Shown here one piece after another: positions 37,471 through 48,645 of a stretch of DNA of 64,000 bases (position 1 is the stretch's first letter; the number at the start of each line of letters is the position of its first letter). Under the pieces are notes generated by a model. That model ran no database searches. It was given only the letters and a program-made list of their open reading frames with translations, and had not been told where the DNA came from. The DNA is from an uncultured Clostridium sp. (lineage in GTDB: Bacteria > Bacillota > Clostridia > TANB77 > CAG-508): contig CANOSM010000003.1 in the NCBI GenBank assembly GCA_947569365.1, positions 1-64,000 on the forward strand, read 5' to 3'. Both the position numbers and the translations under genes were made by a program.

Positions 37471-37734
37471 ATGAAAGAAAAATTAAAAGATATAGTTAAA
37501 ATTGTCAATGGTATTGATAAAAATGTAATCAAATCAGTAAAAATAGGTGTAAATATAGCGTACATAGTTTGTTTAATAGGAGTAGCATCATTAATTATAG
37601 AATATAAGATGAGTATATCATCAGAATTTATGCAAATAGGAATAGCAGTATTTAAGCTTGGACTTATAATTGCTGCAGGATTCGTAGGAATCGGAGGGGG
37701 CTTAGGTGTAGTTAAAAAAATGACAGAAAATTAA
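37471..37734 (+). CDS. Hypothetical two-helix membrane protein
   Basis: 87 residues: an N-terminal amphipathic, Lys-rich segment, then two hydrophobic helices (about 27-45 and 56-78) separated by an MSISSEF loop, with a Gly-rich second helix (GFVGIGGGLG). No family is recognised. The ATG at 37471 is preferred over the TTG at 37465 because the GGGGTGA site is better spaced. The Gly-rich segment is unusual for such a small protein, but too little is known for a function. Confidence 0.65.
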   Translation: MKEKLKDIVKIVNGIDKNVIKSVKIGVNIAYIVCLIGVASLIIEYKMSISSEFMQIGIAVFKLGLIIAAGFVGIGGGLGVVKKMTEN

Positions 37735-37770
37735 TAATTGATAAAAATAAAAAAAGAATTTTAATATATA

Positions 37771-37799
37771 AAAAGCATAGGTCTATAATCTATGCTTTT
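37771..37799. terminator. Bidirectional terminator between 37471-37734 and rpsT
   Basis: AAAAGCATAG / CTATGCTTTT, 10-bp perfect stem with a 9-base loop; serves both converging genes and overlaps the rpsT stop. Confidence 0.85.
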
Positions 37800-38061
37800 A
37801 TTTCATTTCATTTAATTTTTTTGCTAAGTTAGATTTTTTTCTTGAAGCAGTATTATCTTTAATAACACCTTTTGTACAAGCTTGATCTATTTTTTTAACA
37901 GCAATTCTAAATGCTGTAGTAGCTTCTTCTTTATTTCCAGATTGAACAGCTTCTTCAAATTTTTTAACTGCTGTTTTATAAGCTGATTTAACCATATTAT
38001 TTTGTAAAGTTTTCTTTTCAATTACACTAACTCTTTTTATAGCTGACTTAATATTTGGCAC
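37798..38061 (-). CDS. rpsT: 30S ribosomal protein S20
   Basis: 87 residues, starting MPNIKSAIKRV as bacterial S20 does, with the expected Lys/Arg/Ala-rich helices and the NTASRKKSNLAKKL ending. It binds 16S rRNA early in 30S assembly. The GTG at 38061 is chosen, not the GTG at 38070: AGGAGG is 8 nt before the former but abuts the latter. The -35/-10 promoter lies at 38105-38133 on the minus strand. The untranslated leader carries the short palindrome AAGTAAATTTTACTT (38085-38099). It is divergent from rpoB. Confidence 0.97.
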   Translation of the reverse strand: MPNIKSAIKRVSVIEKKTLQNNMVKSAYKTAVKKFEEAVQSGNKEEATTAFRIAVKKIDQACTKGVIKDNTASRKKSNLAKKLNEMK

Positions 38062-38104
38062 GTATGACACCTCCTCTTAGTACAAAGTAAATTTTACTTC
38101 ATAT

Positions 38105-38133
38105 ATTTTAACATGATAAAAGTAATAATGCAA
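38105..38133 (-). promoter_or_regulatory. Promoter of rpsT
   Basis: On the minus strand: TTGCAT (38133-38128), 17-nt spacer, TAAAAT (38110-38105). Confidence 0.6.
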
Positions 38134-38252
38134 GTATTTTTATAGAATTTATATATATCCTTAAATTTATTTTTAAATTCCATTTTATTTACAGGTGGAA
38201 TTTAACTTTAGATGAAAAATAGAAAAAAAGTAAAAAAATCCCAAACAAACCG

Positions 38253-38282
38253 TTGACTCGCTACGGACACACGTGTTATAAT
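38253..38282 (+). promoter_or_regulatory. Promoter of rpoB-rpoC
   Basis: TTGACT, 18-nt spacer, perfect TATAAT. A leader of about 200 nt follows before the rpoB start. Confidence 0.85.
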
Positions 38283-38382
38283 ATAATAATGAAAATTAGA
38301 ATATTTTAAGAAGAGGAATTATTTAGGAGAGGAACTATATTGAGATTTATTTTTTTGCAGGGAGTAAATTTAGATATAAAAA

Positions 38383-38460
38383 CCTTCTAAATAAGAAGGA
38401 CTTCTTTATAAATATATCAACCTGCTATAAAAATTTCTAATCTGACTGCCAAACAGATTA
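38383..38460 (+). promoter_or_regulatory. rpoB leader hairpins
   Basis: Two small stems in the 5' leader: CCTTCT / AGAAGG (38383-38399, with an overlapping alternative partner CTTCTT at 401-406) and TAATCTG / CAGATTA (38438-38460), the latter ending 12 nt before the ribosome site. They could modulate transcription or translation of rpoB. No known riboswitch or ribosomal-protein leader is recognised. Confidence 0.4.
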
Positions 38461-38485
38461 AGAATAAGAATTAGGGGTGATTTTT

Positions 38486-41400
38486 TTGGTTAAAGTAAAA
38501 GATATTAAACATGAGAAATGTGTAAGAAAAACTTTTGCTAAAATAGGTGATGCAATAGACATGCCTAACTTTATTAAAGTTCAAAAAGATTCTTATGAAT
38601 GGTTTTTGAAAGAAGGATTAGGTGAAGTATTAAAAGATATTTCTCCTATAATAGACTATTCAGGAAACTTAGTACTTGAATTTTTTGATTACTATATGGA
38701 AGAAAAGACAAAATATACTCTAGAAGAAGCTAAAGACAGAGATGCAACTTATGCAACAAGACTACATGTTAAAGTAAGATTAATTAACAGAGAAACAGGA
38801 GAAATCAAGGAACAAGAAATCTATTTAGGAGATTTCCCTCTTATGACAGATAGTGGTACTTTTGTTATAAATGGTGCTGAGAGAGTTGTAGTCAGTCAGT
38901 TAGTTCGTTCTCCAGGATGTTATTATGATTCAAGCTATGATAAAACTGGAAAGAAATTATACACTTCAACAGTTATGCCAATTAGAGGAGCATGGCTTGA
39001 ATATGAAACAGACAGTAATGATGTATTTTATGTAAGAATAGACAGAACAAGAAAGTTACCAGTAACATCATTAATGAGAGCTATAGGTTTAGAAACTGAT
39101 GAGCAAATGATTGACTTATTTGGAGAAGAAGATAAATTACTTGCTACTATAGCAAAAGATACAGTAAAAGACCAAAAAGATGCTTTAATAGAAATCTATA
39201 AAAAACTAAGACCAGGAGAATTACCAACAGTTGATGCTGCTAGAAATTTATTTAATGGATTATTTTTTGATGACAGAAGATATGATCTAGCAAAAGTAGG
39301 TAGATATAAATATAATAAAAAGTTAAGCTTAGCAACAAGACTTATTAACTTAGTAGCTTTTGATACAATAGTAAATCCACAAACTGGGGAAGTTCTTGTG
39401 GAAAAAGATGAAGTAATTTCGAGAGAAGTTGCAAAAGAAATCCAAAATTCAGGAATAAATATAGTTGATGTAAAAGTAGACGACAAAAAAATAAGAATTA
39501 TTGGAAATGGAACTGTTGATATTAAATCATTTGTTGATGAAAAAATATTAGAAAAATTACAAAACAAAATTAAAGAATATGTAAATTATGAAGTATTAAA
39601 AAATATTTTAGATAATACTGAAGAAAAAGACTTAGTAAAAGTTATAGATGAGAGAATAACAGAATTAGTTCCAAAACACGTAACAACAGAAGATATTATA
39701 GGTTCAATAAACTATTTATTTAACTTAGATCATGGATTAGGAAGAATTGATGATATTGACCACTTAGGAAACAGAAGAATTAGATGTGTTGGAGAATTAT
39801 TACAAAATCAATTCAGAATAGGATTAACAAGACTTGAAAGAGTTGTTCGTGAAAGAATGACGATACAAGACTTAGATATAGTAACACCACAAACATTAAT
39901 TAATACAAAACCTATAACATCATCAATTAGAGAATTCTTTGGAAGTTCTCAATTATCACAATTCATGGATCAAACAAATCCACTTTCAGAATTAACACAT
40001 AAAAGAAGAATTTCCGCTTTAGGACCTGGTGGACTTTCAAGAGAAAGAGCTGGTTTTGAAGTTCGTGATGTTCATTATACTCACTATGGTAGACTATGTC
40101 CAATAGAATCTCCAGAAGGACCTAACATTGGACTTATATCTGCACTTTCAACATTTGCTATTATAAATGAATACGGATTTGTTGAAACACCATATAGAAA
40201 AGTTGATAAAGAAACTGGAAAATTAACTGATGAAGTTACATATATGACAGCTGATGAAGAAGATGGATTAATAATAGCTCAAGCAAATGAGCCTAGAGAT
40301 GAAGAAGGAAGATTTATAAATAAAAGAATAAGAGTTAGATACTTAAATGATGTTACTGCAGTAGAAAAAGAAAAAGTAGATTATGTTGATGTATCACCAA
40401 AACAATTAGTTTCAGTTGGTGCAGCAATGATACCTTTCTTAGAGCATGATGATGCAAACCGTGCCTTAATGGGTGCTAACATGCAACGTCAAGCAGTTCC
40501 ATTAATGATAACAGAATCACCAATGGTAGGAACAGGAATAGAATATCAAGCAGCAAAAGATTCTGGAATACTAGTACTTGCAGATGAAGATGGTACAATT
40601 GATAAAGTAACAGGTGATGAGATTGTAATAAAGACAGATAAAGGATCTAAGAAATCTTATAAATTACATAAATTTAAAAGAACAAATGGTTCTACATGTA
40701 TAAATCAAAGACCAATAGTAAAAACAGGTGAGACTGTTAAAAGAGGAGACGTTATAGCTGACGGACCTGCTACAGAAAAAGGAGAAATGGCATTAGGTAA
40801 AAACCTAATTATAGCTTTCACAACATGGGAAGGTTATAACTATGAGGATGCTATATTATTAAATGAAAGATTAGTAAAAGAAGATGTTTTAACATCTATT
40901 CATATTGAAGACTATGATTGTGAATGTCGTGATACAAAACTTGGACCAGAAGAAATCACAAGAGATATACCAAACGTTGGCGAAGATAGCTTAAAAGACT
41001 TAGATGAAGAAGGTATTATAAGAGTTGGTGCTGAAGTAAGACCAGGAGATATATTAGTTGGTAAAGTTACTCCAAAAGGAGAGACAGAACTTACAGCTGA
41101 AGAAAGACTATTAAGAGCAATATTTGGAGAAAAAGCAAGAGAAGTAAGAGATACATCACTTCGTGTACCACATGGAGAATCTGGAACAATAGTAGATGTA
41201 AAAGTATTTACTAGAGATAATTCTGATGAATTAGGACCTGGAGTAAATAAAATAATAAGAATATTTATAGCTCAAAAGAGAAAGATATCAGTTGGTGATA
41301 AAATGGCTGGACGTCATGGAAACAAAGGTGTTATATCACGTATATTACCTACAGAAGATATGCCATTTATGCCAGATGGAACACCAGTTGATGTAGTTTT

Positions 41401-42235
41401 AAACCCATTAGGTGTACCTTCTCGTATGAACTTAGGTCAAGTTTTGGAAGTACATTTAGGAGCTGCAGCAAGATTATTAAATTGGAAAGTTGCTACACCA
41501 GTATTTGATGGTGCATCTGAAGAAGATATAGAAGAATGCTTAGAATTAGCAGGATTAGAGTCAAATGGTAAAACAATATTATATGATGGTAGAACAGGAG
41601 ATCCATTTGATAAACCTATCACAGTTGGTGTTATGTATATGTTAAAACTTCACCACTTAGTTGATGATAAAATACATGCTCGTTCAACTGGACCATATTC
41701 ATTAGTTACACAACAACCACTTGGTGGTAAAGCACAATTTGGTGGACAGAGATTTGGTGAAATGGAAGTTTGGGCATTAGAAGCTTATGGTGCTGCATAT
41801 ACACTTCAAGAAATATTAACAGTAAAATCTGATGATGTTGTAGGAAGAGTAAAAACTTATGAAGCAATTGTAAAAGGAGAAAATATTCCTGAACCAGGAA
41901 TTCCAGAAAGTTTTAAAGTTTTAATAAAAGAACTACAATCATTAGGACTTGATATTACATTATATAATGAAAACAATGAAGAGTTAGAATTAAAAGAAAG
42001 CATTGATGAAGGAATAGAGCTAACAGAAGACCAAGGAAGACAAATGATGGAAGAAGAAATGCTTGCAGAACAGAATATGCCAGAAAATCTTGGATATGAA
42101 ACTGAAGAAGAAGATGTAGATTTAGACGATATTGAGACAGACGAATTATTTAATGAGTTATTAGAAGAAGATGATTTAGCAGCAGATAATATCTTAGAAG
42201 ACTTAGATTTAGATACAGATTCAGAGGATAAATAA
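38486..42235 (+). CDS. rpoB: RNA polymerase beta subunit
   Basis: About 1250 residues and complete. Recognisable regions include the rifampicin cluster ([22 protein letters not shown] and [11 protein letters not shown]), the [15 protein letters not shown] motif, [18 protein letters not shown], the RVPHGESG and [12 protein letters not shown] motifs and [19 protein letters not shown]. It forms the catalytic core with beta-prime. TTG 38486 is the likely start because AGGGGTGA ends 8 nt upstream; the GTG at 38477 lies inside that site. The C-terminal 80 residues are an acidic tail ([18 protein letters not shown]...), a lineage-specific extension. It stands without rplJ/rplL upstream. Confidence 0.98.
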   Translation: MVKVKDIKHEKCVRKTFAKIGDAIDMPNFIKVQKDSYEWFLKEGLGEVLKDISPIIDYSGNLVLEFFDYYMEEKTKYTLEEAKDRDATYATRLHVKVRLINRETGEIKEQEIYLGDFPLMTDSGTFVINGAERVVVSQLVRSPGCYYDSSYDKTGKKLYTSTVMPIRGAWLEYETDSNDVFYVRIDRTRKLPVTSLMRAIGLETDEQMIDLFGEEDKLLATIAKDTVKDQKDALIEIYKKLRPGELPTVDAARNLFNGLFFDDRRYDLAKVGRYKYNKKLSLATRLINLVAFDTIVNPQTGEVLVEKDEVISREVAKEIQNSGINIVDVKVDDKKIRIIGNGTVDIKSFVDEKILEKLQNKIKEYVNYEVLKNILDNTEEKDLVKVIDERITELVPKHVTTEDIIGSINYLFNLDHGLGRIDDIDHLGNRRIRCVGELLQNQFRIGLTRLERVVRERMTIQDLDIVTPQTLINTKPITSSIREFFGSSQLSQFMDQTNPLSELTHKRRISALGPGGLSRERAGFEVRDVHYTHYGRLCPIESPEGPNIGLISALSTFAIINEYGFVETPYRKVDKETGKLTDEVTYMTADEEDGLIIAQANEPRDEEGRFINKRIRVRYLNDVTAVEKEKVDYVDVSPKQLVSVGAAMIPFLEHDDANRALMGANMQRQAVPLMITESPMVGTGIEYQAAKDSGILVLADEDGTIDKVTGDEIVIKTDKGSKKSYKLHKFKRTNGSTCINQRPIVKTGETVKRGDVIADGPATEKGEMALGKNLIIAFTTWEGYNYEDAILLNERLVKEDVLTSIHIEDYDCECRDTKLGPEEITRDIPNVGEDSLKDLDEEGIIRVGAEVRPGDILVGKVTPKGETELTAEERLLRAIFGEKAREVRDTSLRVPHGESGTIVDVKVFTRDNSDELGPGVNKIIRIFIAQKRKISVGDKMAGRHGNKGVISRILPTEDMPFMPDGTPVDVVLNPLGVPSRMNLGQVLEVHLGAAARLLNWKVATPVFDGASEEDIEECLELAGLESNGKTILYDGRTGDPFDKPITVGVMYMLKLHHLVDDKIHARSTGPYSLVTQQPLGGKAQFGGQRFGEMEVWALEAYGAAYTLQEILTVKSDDVVGRVKTYEAIVKGENIPEPGIPESFKVLIKELQSLGLDITLYNENNEELELKESIDEGIELTEDQGRQMMEEEMLAEQNMPENLGYETEEEDVDLDDIETDELFNELLEEDDLAADNILEDLDLDTDSEDK

Positions 42236-42291
42236 GATTTTTAACTAAGATTAATTATTTAATATAATTACAATTTAATATTATCTAAAAA

Positions 42292-42341
42292 TTTAAATAA
42301 ATTACATTATAAAATGTTCAGCAGTGTATAATTTATTTAAA
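42292..42341 (+). repeat. Long hairpin between rpoB and rpoC
   Basis: Perfect 13-bp arms TTTAAATAAATTA / TAATTTATTTAAA with a 24-nt loop, in the 150-nt gap ahead of rpoC. There is no T-run immediately after, so it is more likely an RNA-processing or regulatory hairpin than a terminator. Confidence 0.6.
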
Positions 42342-42385
42342 TAATTGGATGCCAAAAATAAAATTTTAGGAGGCTACCAATAATA

Positions 42386-45300
42386 ATGGAAGAATTGGAA
42401 GTATTTAATAAGCTAAAGATAGGTTTAGCTTCAGATGAAAAAATAAGAGAATGGTCAAAAGGAGAAGTAAAGAAACCTGAGACTATAAATTATAGAACAT
42501 TAAAACCAGAAAAAGATGGACTATTTTGTGAAAAGATATTTGGTCCAACAAAAGACTGGGAATGTCATTGTGGGAAATATAAAAGAGTTAGATATAAAGG
42601 TATAGTCTGTGATAGATGTGGTGTTGAAGTAACTAAAGCTAAAGTAAGAAGAGAAAGAATGGGGCATATTGAACTTGCTGCCCCTATAGCTCATATTTGG
42701 TATTTTAAAGGAATTCCAAGTAGAATAGCATTACTTTTAGATATTTCACCAAGAAGTCTAGAAAAAGTTATATATTTTGCATCATATATTGTAACAGATA
42801 AAGGAACATCAGGATTATTAAAAAATCAAGTATTAACAGAAAAAGAATACCATGAAGCAGAAGAAAAGTATGGAAGAGGTTCTTTTAAAGCTGAAATGGG
42901 AGCAGAAGCTATTAAAAAACTATTATTAGAAATAGACCTTGAGAAATTATCAGAACAATTAAAGAAAGAATCAGACCATGCAAGTGAACAAAAAAAGGCA
43001 AAAATAATAAAAAGATTAGATACAGTAGAATCATTCAGATTATCAGGAAACAGACCAGAATGGATGATAATGAGTGTAATTCCTGTTATACCACCAGAAT
43101 TAAGACCAATGGTTCAATTAGATGGTGGTAGATTTGCAACATCAGATTTAAATGACTTATATAGAAGAGTTATAAATAGAAATAACAGATTAAAAAGATT
43201 ACTAGAACTTGGAGCACCAGAAATAATTGTAAGAAATGAAAAAAGAATGTTACAAGAATCAGTAGATGCTTTAATAGATAATGGAAGACGTGGAAGACCT
43301 GTAACAGGAGCTGGAAATAGAGCACTAAAATCATTATCAGACATGCTTAAAGGAAAACAAGGTAGATTCCGTCAAAACTTACTTGGTAAGAGAGTTGACT
43401 ATTCTGGACGTTCAGTTATAGTTGTAGGCCCAGAACTTAAGATTTATCAATGTGGACTTCCAAAAGAAATGGCAGTTGAGTTATTCAAACCATTTGTAAT
43501 GAAAGAATTAGTTGGAAGAGGATTAGCACATAATATTAAAAATGCAAAAAGAATGGTAGAAAAATTAAGACCAGAAGTATGGGATATATTAGAAGATGTA
43601 ATTAAAGATCATCCAGTAATGCTTAACCGTGCTCCTACATTACATAGACTAGGTATCCAAGCATTTGAGCCAATACTTGTTGAAGGTAGAGCAATTAAAC
43701 TTCATCCATTAGTATGTACAGCTTTCAATGCTGACTTTGATGGTGACCAGATGGCGGTTCACGTACCATTAACACCAGAAGCTCAAGCAGAAGCTAGATA
43801 CCTAATGTTATCAGTAAATAACCTTTTAAAACCACAAGATGGTAAACCAGTTACAGTTCCAACTCAAGATATGATACTTGGAGCATATTATCTAACAATG
43901 CAAATAGATGGCGAAAAAGGTGAAGGAATGTACTTCTCAAGCAAAGACGAAGCATTAATGGCATATGCTAATAATGATGTTGGATTACATGCAAAAGTTA
44001 AAGTAAGAATGTCTAAAGAAATAGAAGGAGAAATAAAAACTAAAACAATAGATGCTACAGTTGGTAGATTAATTTATAATGAAGGAATTCCACAAGACTT
44101 AGGTTTTGTAGATAGAAGTGATCCTGACAAACAATTTGATTTAGAAATTGATTTTCCTGTAATAAAGAAGAACTTAGGGAAAATTGTTGCAAAATGTATA
44201 AATGTACATGGATTATCTGAAACAGCAGAAGTTTTAGACTATATAAAATCTATAGGATATAAATACTCAACAAAGGGTGCAATTACAGTGTCTGTTGCTG
44301 ATGTTGCAGTACCAGAAGCTAAAAAAACAATATTAGAACAAGCAGAATTAGACGTCGAAAATGTATTAAAACAATTCAAACGTGGTTTAATAACAGAAAA
44401 TGAAAGATATGATGCTGTTATCAAAATATGGGAAAAAGCAACAAATGATGTAACAGAAGCTATGAAAGAGAACTTTGATGAATTAAATCCTATTTATATG
44501 ATGGCACAATCTGGAGCCAGAGGAAATATGAACCAGTTAAGACAAATTGCAGGTATGCGTGGACTTATGGCTAATACATCTGGTAAAGCTGTTGAAATTC
44601 CAGTAAAATCTTGTTTCCGTGAAGGACTAGATGCACTTGAATACTTTATTTCTTCACATGGTGCCAGAAAGGGATTAACAGATACAGCTTTAAGAACTGC
44701 CGATTCAGGATATTTAACAAGAAGACTTGTTGATGTTTCTCAAGATATAATTATTAGAATAGATGATTGTGGAACACATGATGGAATAGATGTTTCTGAT
44801 ATTAAAGATGGAAATCAAATATTAGAGCCATTAGAAGAAAGATTAGTTGGTAGATATGTTGTTGATGACTTATATACAGAAAACGGAAAAGAACTTCTTG
44901 TAGATAACGAAACAATGATTACAGATAAAATTGCTAAGAAAATAGTAGATAGTGGAATTACTACTGTTAGAGTACGTTCAATACTTGGATGTAGGGCAAA
45001 ACATGGTGTTTGTAGTAAATGCTATGGTATGGGATTAGCTACAAGACAAAGAGTAAATATAGGAGAAACTGTTGGTATCATTGCAGCACAATCAATTGGT
45101 GAGCCTGGTACACAGCTTACAATGAGAACTTTCCATACTGGTGGTGTTGCAGGAGGAGATATTACACAAGGTCTTCCTAGAGTTGAAGAGTTATTTGAAG
45201 CTAGAAATCCTAAGGGATTAGCTATTATATCTGAAATTGATGGTGTTGTAAGTATAAATAATGAAAAGAAGAGAAAAGAAGTAATAGTAACAGGAAAAGA

Positions 45301-45943
45301 CGACGCTAAAACTTATGTAATAAGCTTTGGTTCAAAGCTTCGTGTTAAAGACGGAGATAAAATCCATGCAGCAGATCAAATTACAGAAGGAAGTATTAAT
45401 CCAAATGATTTATTAACTATAAAAGGACCAGAAGGAGTTTATAATTATATAATTTCTGAAGTTCAAAAAGTTTATAGAAACCAAGGTGTTGACATTAATG
45501 ATAAACACATTGAAGTTATAGCAAGACAAATGCTTAAAAAAGTAAGAATAGAAGACTCTGGAGACACAGGATTATTTACAGCATCATTAGTAGATATGTA
45601 TGACTTTGAAGAAGCTAATGAAAAAGCAATTGCCGAAGGAAAGACTCCTGCAAAAGGAAAGAGAGTTCTTTTAGGAATTACAAAAGCATCACTTGCAACA
45701 GATAGTTTCTTATCAGCTGCTTCATTCCAAGAGACTACAAAGATTTTAACAGAAGCTGCTATAAAAGGAAAAGTAGATTCTTTAATGGGATTAAAAGAAA
45801 ATGTTATCATTGGTAAATTAATCCCAGCAGGTACAGGTATGAAGAAATTGAAAAATATAAAAATTAACACAGAAATAGATGAAGAAGAAGAGGAATTACT
45901 TGAAATGGAAACACGTCTAGAAGAAATGAAAGAGATGAAATAA
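42386..45943 (+). CDS. rpoC: RNA polymerase beta-prime subunit
   Basis: 1185 residues. The N-terminal zinc ribbon is CHCG...CDRCG (about 58-80). The active-site Mg-binding [12 protein letters not shown] lies near 448-459. The conserved lid/rudder segment [17 protein letters not shown], the bridge-helix/trigger-loop region [20 protein letters not shown] and the second zinc cluster ([13 protein letters not shown]) are all present. AGGAGG sits 9-12 nt before the ATG. The gene ends with a 14-bp terminator and is not followed by rpsL-rpsG-fusA as in most Firmicutes. Confidence 0.98.
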   Translation: MEELEVFNKLKIGLASDEKIREWSKGEVKKPETINYRTLKPEKDGLFCEKIFGPTKDWECHCGKYKRVRYKGIVCDRCGVEVTKAKVRRERMGHIELAAPIAHIWYFKGIPSRIALLLDISPRSLEKVIYFASYIVTDKGTSGLLKNQVLTEKEYHEAEEKYGRGSFKAEMGAEAIKKLLLEIDLEKLSEQLKKESDHASEQKKAKIIKRLDTVESFRLSGNRPEWMIMSVIPVIPPELRPMVQLDGGRFATSDLNDLYRRVINRNNRLKRLLELGAPEIIVRNEKRMLQESVDALIDNGRRGRPVTGAGNRALKSLSDMLKGKQGRFRQNLLGKRVDYSGRSVIVVGPELKIYQCGLPKEMAVELFKPFVMKELVGRGLAHNIKNAKRMVEKLRPEVWDILEDVIKDHPVMLNRAPTLHRLGIQAFEPILVEGRAIKLHPLVCTAFNADFDGDQMAVHVPLTPEAQAEARYLMLSVNNLLKPQDGKPVTVPTQDMILGAYYLTMQIDGEKGEGMYFSSKDEALMAYANNDVGLHAKVKVRMSKEIEGEIKTKTIDATVGRLIYNEGIPQDLGFVDRSDPDKQFDLEIDFPVIKKNLGKIVAKCINVHGLSETAEVLDYIKSIGYKYSTKGAITVSVADVAVPEAKKTILEQAELDVENVLKQFKRGLITENERYDAVIKIWEKATNDVTEAMKENFDELNPIYMMAQSGARGNMNQLRQIAGMRGLMANTSGKAVEIPVKSCFREGLDALEYFISSHGARKGLTDTALRTADSGYLTRRLVDVSQDIIIRIDDCGTHDGIDVSDIKDGNQILEPLEERLVGRYVVDDLYTENGKELLVDNETMITDKIAKKIVDSGITTVRVRSILGCRAKHGVCSKCYGMGLATRQRVNIGETVGIIAAQSIGEPGTQLTMRTFHTGGVAGGDITQGLPRVEELFEARNPKGLAIISEIDGVVSINNEKKRKEVIVTGKDDAKTYVISFGSKLRVKDGDKIHAADQITEGSINPNDLLTIKGPEGVYNYIISEVQKVYRNQGVDINDKHIEVIARQMLKKVRIEDSGDTGLFTASLVDMYDFEEANEKAIAEGKTPAKGKRVLLGITKASLATDSFLSAASFQETTKILTEAAIKGKVDSLMGLKENVIIGKLIPAGTGMKKLKNIKINTEIDEEEEELLEMETRLEEMKEMK

Positions 45944-45954
45944 AAGAAATAATA

Positions 45955-45990
45955 AAAAAATTCTATAGCTTTATACTATAGAATTTTTTC
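45955..45990 (+). terminator. Terminator of rpoB-rpoC
   Basis: 14-bp perfect stem AAAAAATTCTATAG / CTATAGAATTTTTT with a 7-base loop and T-run. Confidence 0.9.
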
Positions 45991-46027
45991 TATTATAAAA
46001 ACAACCTAATTTAAAATAAAATCTAAT

Positions 46028-46056
46028 TTGACAAAACAGCAAAAAAGCTGTAAAAT
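46028..46056 (+). promoter_or_regulatory. Promoter of gdpP-rplI
   Basis: TTGACA, 17-nt spacer, TAAAAT. The spacer itself contains the inverted repeat CAGC-AAAAAA-GCTG, a possible operator. Confidence 0.7.
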
Positions 46057-46080
46057 TAGTATGTTAGGGGAAATAAAATT

Positions 46081-48093
46081 ATGAATAATGATAATAAGTT
46101 AGTTAATAGCTTAGTTTCTAAATCGAAATTGTATTTAGTACTAATAGCGTTATTACTTATAAAATTATGTACTTATGAAAAGGATTTTATATTACCAGCT
46201 ATTATATTTTATGTATTAATAGTAATATATACTGTACTTATAAACTCAAAGAAGAAGTCAGAAATAGAGTCTCATATTGAAGAAGTTGCTATAGGAATGA
46301 ATTTTGCTGTGAGAAACTATTTAAATAAATCACCTATACCATTAATCGTTATAGAAACAGATGGAAATATAATATTTAAAAGCCCAAGCTTTATAAAGGA
46401 ATTTTCTAATTTAAATCAAGATATAGATATAAATACATATCTAGAAAGTATAATAAAAGAGATAAAACTTGAAATAGAAAATATAGAAAAAAAAGAGATT
46501 ACAAAACAAATAACAATAGAAAATAAGATATATAAAGTATTTTGTGAATATTCAGTAAGTAAAAAAAGAGATAAAAGGAAAAGAAAAGAATATGTACTTA
46601 CATTATACTTTATAGATGATACAAAATATAATGAATTATTTGATAAATATATAGGCGAAAAAAATTGTATGGGAATAGCAGTAATTGATAATTATGATGA
46701 AATTACCCAAAGATTATTATCTGAAGAAAAATTACAAGTAATAGCAAGTGTGGAAAAAGTTATATATGATTGGGCTTCATCTACAGGAGGAGTTATTGTA
46801 AAATCAGATAGAGATATGTTTGTATATATGTTTGAACAAAAATACTTAGCAGACATTGAGAAAAATAAAATACAATTATTAGATTTAGTTAAAGAAATAG
46901 ATTCTAATACAGCAATAACACTTAGTATATCAATATCAAATGAAGGACAGACATATTATGAAAGATATAAATCAGCAATGGCTGGACTAGATATAGTTTT
47001 AGGACGTGGTGGAGATCAAGCAATAGTAAGAAAAGATGGAAAATACAAATTTTATGGAGGTACTACTCTAGAAGTTGAAAAACGTACAAAAGTAAAAGCT
47101 AGAATAGTAGCTCATACATTAGAAGATTTAATAAAAGATTCAGATAAAGTAATGATAATGGGACATAAAAATGGTGATATTGATTCTTTAGGATCAAGTT
47201 TAGGATTATATAGATTATCAAAAGCAATAGGAAAAGATGCATATGTAGTAAGTGATGTATTTGGCGCCTCTTTAGGGAAATTTGTAGATACACTGAAAGA
47301 AGAAGAGTATAATAATGTCATAATAGAAGATGAAAAAGAGGCTATTTCTGAAATAACAGAAAATACATTATTAATAGTAGTAGATACGCATAAGAAATCT
47401 TTAGTACAAATGCCAGAGCTTTTAGATAAAACTAATAAAATAGTTATAATAGATCACCATAGAAAAAGTACAGATTTTATAGAGAATGCAGCATTAACAT
47501 TTCACGAAGTTTATGCATCTTCAGCAGCAGAGCTTGTAACTGAAATAATACAATATATAGATACAGAAGTTAATTTATCTAATATAGAAGTAGAAGCTTT
47601 GTATGGTGGGATAATGGTAGATACTAAAAACTTCACTTTTAAAACAGGAGTTAGAACATTTGAAGCAGCAGCATATTTGAGAAAATTTGGAGTAGATATA
47701 ATAAAAGTAAAGAAGTGGTTCCAAAGTGATCTAGAAAGTTATAATGTAATTGCAGATGTTGTAAAGAAAACAGAAGTTATAGAAGACTCAATTGGTATAT
47801 CAATTTATGATATAGAAGATAAAAATGCAAGTATTATATGTGCAAAAGCAGCGGATGAATTGTTAACTATAAGTGATATAACAGCTTCTTTTGTTATTGG
47901 TAATACTGGAGATAAAATATGTATAAGTGGAAGAAGTATTGGAAATATAAATGTTCAAGTAATCTTAGAAAAGCTAGGAGGGGGAGGACATATAACTTTA
48001 GCAGGAGCACAACTTGAAGGAGTGACTTTAGATGAAGCTAAACAAGAACTTATAAATAGAATTAATGAATATTTTGCAGAAACTGCAGAATAA
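46081..48093 (+). CDS. gdpP: Cyclic-di-AMP phosphodiesterase GdpP
   Basis: 670 residues: two N-terminal membrane helices (about 16-52), a PAS-like domain (about 85-180), a degenerate GGDEF domain (GRGGDQAIV near 310) and a C-terminal DHH/DHHA1 phosphodiesterase. DHH motifs are present: GHKNGDIDSLGS (near 361, with Gly where Pro is usual), VDTHKK and IIDHHRKS, and GGGGHITLAGAQ at the end. It hydrolyses c-di-AMP to pApA and so influences wall and osmotic homeostasis. A weak AGGGGAAA ribosome site precedes the ATG. The rplI-dnaB neighbourhood is the classic Firmicute context. Confidence 0.95.
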   Translation: MNNDNKLVNSLVSKSKLYLVLIALLLIKLCTYEKDFILPAIIFYVLIVIYTVLINSKKKSEIESHIEEVAIGMNFAVRNYLNKSPIPLIVIETDGNIIFKSPSFIKEFSNLNQDIDINTYLESIIKEIKLEIENIEKKEITKQITIENKIYKVFCEYSVSKKRDKRKRKEYVLTLYFIDDTKYNELFDKYIGEKNCMGIAVIDNYDEITQRLLSEEKLQVIASVEKVIYDWASSTGGVIVKSDRDMFVYMFEQKYLADIEKNKIQLLDLVKEIDSNTAITLSISISNEGQTYYERYKSAMAGLDIVLGRGGDQAIVRKDGKYKFYGGTTLEVEKRTKVKARIVAHTLEDLIKDSDKVMIMGHKNGDIDSLGSSLGLYRLSKAIGKDAYVVSDVFGASLGKFVDTLKEEEYNNVIIEDEKEAISEITENTLLIVVDTHKKSLVQMPELLDKTNKIVIIDHHRKSTDFIENAALTFHEVYASSAAELVTEIIQYIDTEVNLSNIEVEALYGGIMVDTKNFTFKTGVRTFEAAAYLRKFGVDIIKVKKWFQSDLESYNVIADVVKKTEVIEDSIGISIYDIEDKNASIICAKAADELLTISDITASFVIGNTGDKICISGRSIGNINVQVILEKLGGGGHITLAGAQLEGVTLDEAKQELINRINEYFAETAE

Positions 48094-48115
48094 AAATTTT
48101 AAGGAGGAAATACAT

Positions 48116-48559
48116 ATGAAGGTTATATTAAAAGCAGATATTAAAGGTGTAGGCAAGAAAGATGAAGTTATTAATGCAAGTGATGGATATGCAAGAAACT
48201 ATTTATTTCCTAGAGGACTAGCTGATGAAGCTAATAATGAAAATATGTCAAAGCTAAAATCGAGAAATGAGTCAGTAGCATACAAAAAAGAGACCGACAG
48301 AAAAAATGCTCAAGATTTAGCAAATAAAATAGAGAAAATAAAATTAAAAATGGTAGTAAAAGCAGGAGAAAATGGAAAAATATTTGGAGGGGTCACTTCA
48401 AAAGAAATTGCAGAAGCTTTGAAGTCAGAGTATAAAATAGAAATTGATAAGAAAAAAATAATACTAAATGAAACTATAAAAAATATAGGGAATTTTACTG
48501 TAGAAATAAAATTATATGAAGGTGTTATAGCAAAACTTAAACTAAATGTAGTAGCATAG
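48116..48559 (+). CDS. rplI: 50S ribosomal protein L9
   Basis: 147 residues with both halves of L9: the N-terminal fold with GVGKKDEVINASDGYARNYL and the Lys-rich connecting helix, then the C-terminal GKIFGGVTSKEIAEALK domain. L9 binds 23S rRNA near the L1 stalk base and affects reading-frame fidelity. The ATG at 48116 follows AAGGAGG. The longer frame from 48065 overlaps gdpP and is unnecessary. It lies 22 nt after gdpP and is followed by a good terminator. Confidence 0.97.
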   Translation: MKVILKADIKGVGKKDEVINASDGYARNYLFPRGLADEANNENMSKLKSRNESVAYKKETDRKNAQDLANKIEKIKLKMVVKAGENGKIFGGVTSKEIAEALKSEYKIEIDKKKIILNETIKNIGNFTVEIKLYEGVIAKLKLNVVA

Positions 48560-48586
48560 TTTAAACAAAAGAAGAAATATATAAGT

Positions 48587-48612
48587 AGGTAGACAAAATG
48601 TCTACCTTTTAA
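48587..48612 (+). terminator. Terminator of gdpP-rplI
   Basis: AGGTAGAC / GTCTACCT stem, AAAAT loop, TTTT tail. Confidence 0.85.
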
Positions 48613-48645
48613 AAACATAAACAGAAATGAGGAAAGGGAATATAT

